Assembly: GCA_030746455.1 (NCBI GenBank)
Contig: JASLMQ010000811.1
Span: 1 to 8,640, forward strand
Source: Candidatus Latescibacterota bacterium
Lineage (GTDB): Bacteria > Latescibacterota > UBA2968 > GCA-2709665
Length of the DNA stretch: 8,640 bases
Direction: 5' to 3'
This document shows positions 7,286 to 8,640 of the stretch, in pieces; positions within the stretch are counted from its first letter, which is position 1; every line of letters starts with the position of its first letter. A program made the position numbers and the translations under genes. The notes under the pieces are model-generated. The model did not search any database and was not told where the DNA came from. It saw only the letters and a list, made by a program, of their open reading frames with translations.

Positions 7286-7348
7286 AACGAGCCTGGTGGG
7301 TCATCTTTCGCGGCTCTCGCGTGTCTCGTGCCCGATCAAGCAGCTCTG

Positions 7349-7362
7349 CAAGGTGGACCTTG
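7349..7362. promoter_or_regulatory. 14-bp perfect inverted repeat, operator-like
   Basis: CAAGGT (7349-7354) and ACCTTG (7357-7362) are exact reverse complements around a GG centre. The short centre makes a protein-binding dyad more likely than an RNA hairpin. It lies about 200 bases before the next gene, and no second copy was noticed by eye, so a regulator site is only a candidate. Confidence 0.3.
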
Positions 7363-7462
7363 TCTCTCGGCGGATAGAGGATCCCTCTCTGGTGTACTGG
7401 GTCACCCACTGAGCGATCGGACTAAGGCGATGTCACGTTAGGGCTCGCATCCCGGTTTCGCC

Positions 7463-7494
7463 CCTCTCGGCGTCTCAGCGTCTCTGCGGGAGAT
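7463..7494. repeat. Degenerate GCGTCTC/GCGTCTCTGCGG short repeat
   Basis: The stretch contains consecutive units of about 8-10 bases: CTCTCGGCGT, CTCAGCGT, CTCTGCGGG. It resembles the 'TCTGCGTCTCTGCGGTGA'-like intergenic repeats that I recall from several environmental bacterial phyla. The near-tandem pattern is seen; membership of a genome-wide family is inferred from memory. Confidence 0.4.
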
Positions 7495-7548
7495 GCTATT
7501 CGTGCATCAAGGGTAGTTGATTGTGGCAGAGCGCGCGGTAATGAGACA

Positions 7549-7552
7549 GGGA
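7549..7552 (+). promoter_or_regulatory. Candidate ribosome binding site for ATG 7562
   Basis: GGGA in an ACAGGGAAG context lies nine bases before ATG 7562. A competing AAGGG at 7509-7513 precedes GTG 7523 with similar spacing, so the start of the downstream gene is not settled. Confidence 0.35.
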
Positions 7553-7561
7553 AGCACCCCC

Positions 7562-8326
7562 ATGGTGCCATTCGACATCTACCTCCAGCAGTGCCACGAC
7601 TACATCCGACTGCAGGCGTGGTATGTCTGGCACCTGCACGTGCAGCGCCGACTGCCTCACGCAGAGATCTTCGGGAACCAGCTCGTACGCTTCCTCTATG
7701 AACCCAACGGCGCGCAGGACGAGGCAGCCTGGCGCGCGCTTCAGGACGCCCTACTCGACGTGTGCCGACGGCACGGCAGCAACCGCGACACCCGAGTCCT
7801 CGAGCAACGCGTACTGGACCGGGTTCGGGCCTTCGTCAACGACCGCTACATAGAGGACGTCATCTACGCCCGCTACCGGGAGAACGTCCAAAAGGCCACG
7901 CCGTTCTACGGCTTCACTTGCGACATCAAAGACGAGCAGCTCAGCCTGCACTTCACGAACACGGTCGATCCTGACTCGCCGCTCCGTCATGTCCCTGAGA
8001 TGCGACGAGGACTCGCCCGGTTGATCGCCGACATCCGTACGAACAATCCTGAGGTGTCCGTTGTCTACTGCGGCACCTGGCTCAACAGTGTCTCGTCGTT
8101 CTCCGGCCTGTTCCCTGCGGTCTGGCTCGCGGGCGCCGAAACGGCCCCGCCCGCCGGGCACGGCGGGTGGTGGGGCCAGTTCACCGATCGGACTGGAGCA
8201 CTGCACCGCGAGAATGCCAGGCACCTGCGCCAGACCGGCCGCTTCCGGTATCCGTTCCTCCGCTGTGAGTGTCCCATCGAGGATCTTGGGCGCCATCTGG
8301 CAGACGACATGCCGCCTCGCAGCTGA
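7562..8326 (+). CDS. Conserved-looking protein of unknown function
   Basis: I do not recognise this 254-residue protein. The first 110 residues look mainly helical and are rich in aromatic and charged residues (QAWYVWHLHVQRRLP at 18-32, FLYEPNG at 44-50, RYIEDVIYARYREN at 95-108). The second part contains strand-like segments: FYGFTCDIKDEQLSLHFTNT (115-134), VSVVYCGTWLNS (166-177) and LFPAVWLAG (183-191), with a glycine- and tryptophan-rich turn GHGGWWGQF (199-207). No signal peptide, membrane segment or known catalytic motif is visible. In-frame starts exist at TTG 7517, GTG 7523, ATG 7541 and ATG 7562; 7562 is preferred for its ATG and nearby GGGA, at moderate certainty. It is 21 bases upstream of a sialidase-like gene on the same strand, so a role linked to the same carbohydrate pathway is likely by context alone. 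Codon usage looks like that of the neighbours, supporting a real gene. Confidence 0.75.
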   Translation: MVPFDIYLQQCHDYIRLQAWYVWHLHVQRRLPHAEIFGNQLVRFLYEPNGAQDEAAWRALQDALLDVCRRHGSNRDTRVLEQRVLDRVRAFVNDRYIEDVIYARYRENVQKATPFYGFTCDIKDEQLSLHFTNTVDPDSPLRHVPEMRRGLARLIADIRTNNPEVSVVYCGTWLNSVSSFSGLFPAVWLAGAETAPPAGHGGWWGQFTDRTGALHRENARHLRQTGRFRYPFLRCECPIEDLGRHLADDMPPRS

Positions 8327-8347
8327 GAAGCCCGACTGGGGGTTCAG

Positions 8348-8640
8348 ATGAGCGAAATCCACGCAGGATACTCCCTCTCGGACGAGAGACTCATCACCAC
8401 CGAGGGAACGATCATTCCCCAGGCCGTTCGGTTCGAGAACGGCAACATTCTGGTCTGCTACCACGTAGGGAACGATGCCAACTTCTCCCCCTGTGACGCG
8501 CACCGGTCCCGCGACGACGGGGAAACGTGGGAGTCCGCTGAATGCCCGCTCCACAGAGTGTGCGCAATGGGTGTGGTGGGCCGGGACCATGCGATGTGCT
8601 TCGACCAGTACCTCTGGAAGGTGGGCCGGGACGAATACGC
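8348..8640 (+). CDS. BNR/sialidase-like protein, N-terminal part only
   Basis: ATG 8348 opens a frame with no stop to the end of the window, giving 97 complete codons. The sequence begins MSEIHAGYSLSDERLI, then shows GTIIPQAVRFENGNILVCY (20-38), a first propeller strand like the IPxxxxxxxGxLLxxY of sialidases, and a classical Asp box SRDDGETW at 54-61. Next comes a strand around GVVGRDHAMCFDQYLW. The arginine of the canonical RIP motif is missing: the position reads TIIPQ. The protein has no signal peptide. GGGGG at 8338-8342 is a weak ribosome binding site five bases before the ATG, and the gene follows the unknown protein by 21 bases, suggesting co-translation. It is the third BNR protein in the window. 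The first blade alone does not allow a choice between hydrolase and non-catalytic binding protein. Confidence 0.82.
   Translation, partial: MSEIHAGYSLSDERLITTEGTIIPQAVRFENGNILVCYHVGNDANFSPCDAHRSRDDGETWESAECPLHRVCAMGVVGRDHAMCFDQYLWKVGRDEY

Larger units (their letters stand above)
7286..7561. other. Non-coding spacer between two gene groups
   Basis: This is the longest gene-free stretch of the window. I find no convincing ORF, no strong intrinsic terminator with a T-run, and no clear sigma-70 promoter. Small dyads are present: AGAGG-ATC-CCTCT at 7376-7388, and TGGGT-C-ACCCA at 7398-7408. A perfect 14-bp inverted repeat and a GCGTCTC-rich repeat, listed separately, also lie here. The promoter of the downstream group is presumably in this region. 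If the downstream gene starts at GTG 7523 instead, the spacer ends at 7522. Confidence 0.6.

Noticed and set aside
7376..7408. Small dyads AGAGG-ATC-CCTCT and TGGGT-C-ACCCA as a terminator
   Set aside because: The stems are only five bases, the loops are too short, and no T-run follows.
7215..7412. Small 65-codon open frame across the end of the amidohydrolase
   Set aside because: Most of it lies in another frame of the amidohydrolase gene, it has no ribosome binding site, and the composition is unlike a protein.
7491..7500. Extended -10-like TGCTATTCG as a promoter for the downstream gene
   Set aside because: Too few consensus matches and no convincing -35 element at the right spacing.

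Overview
The window is GC-rich bacterial DNA. Every gene I can support lies on the + strand and the genes are tightly packed. There are nine coding regions, two of them cut by the window edges: a BNR/sialidase-like protein (3' end only), a gamma-carbonic-anhydrase-type hexapeptide protein, a right-handed parallel beta-helix protein, a complete BNR/sialidase-like protein, a Gfo/Idh/MocA-family protein, a fusion of a ThuA/glutamine-amidotransferase-like domain with a polysaccharide-deacetylase-like domain, an amidohydrolase (Amidohydro_2 type), an unrecognised protein, and the 5' end of another BNR/sialidase-like protein. I see no rRNA, tRNA, CRISPR array, transposase, integrase or phage gene.

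This content, with many predicted cytoplasmic sugar-active proteins and several non-ATG starts, resembles environmental bacteria such as Planctomycetota, Armatimonadota, Latescibacterota, Poribacteria or Verrucomicrobiota. That placement comes from remembered gene content, not from any marker gene, so it is tentative.

Layout: positions 1-7285 read as one probable operon of seven genes. Spacers are about 25-80 bases, and one pair of genes (hexapeptide and beta-helix) overlaps by 16 bases. The only clear intercistronic structure is an 8-bp stem-loop before the Gfo/Idh/MocA gene. A non-coding stretch (7286-7561) follows, holding a 14-bp perfect inverted repeat and a short GCGTCTC-rich degenerate repeat. 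A second gene group then starts with the unrecognised protein, followed 21 bases later by the next sialidase-like gene, which runs off the end.

Working model (inference): a locus for breakdown or remodelling of a complex, probably acylated and possibly acidic glycan or glycoside. The beta-helix and BNR proteins would bind or cleave glycan. The Gfo/Idh/MocA protein lacks the usual catalytic lysine of the family, so it may be an NAD-dependent glycosidase (GH109-like) rather than a simple dehydrogenase. The deacetylase-like fusion would remove acyl groups, and the amidohydrolase would hydrolyse, hydrate or decarboxylate a small product. None of the proteins whose N-termini are visible has an obvious signal peptide, which suggests work on imported oligosaccharides or small glycosides inside the cell. 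The substrate cannot be read from the sequence.
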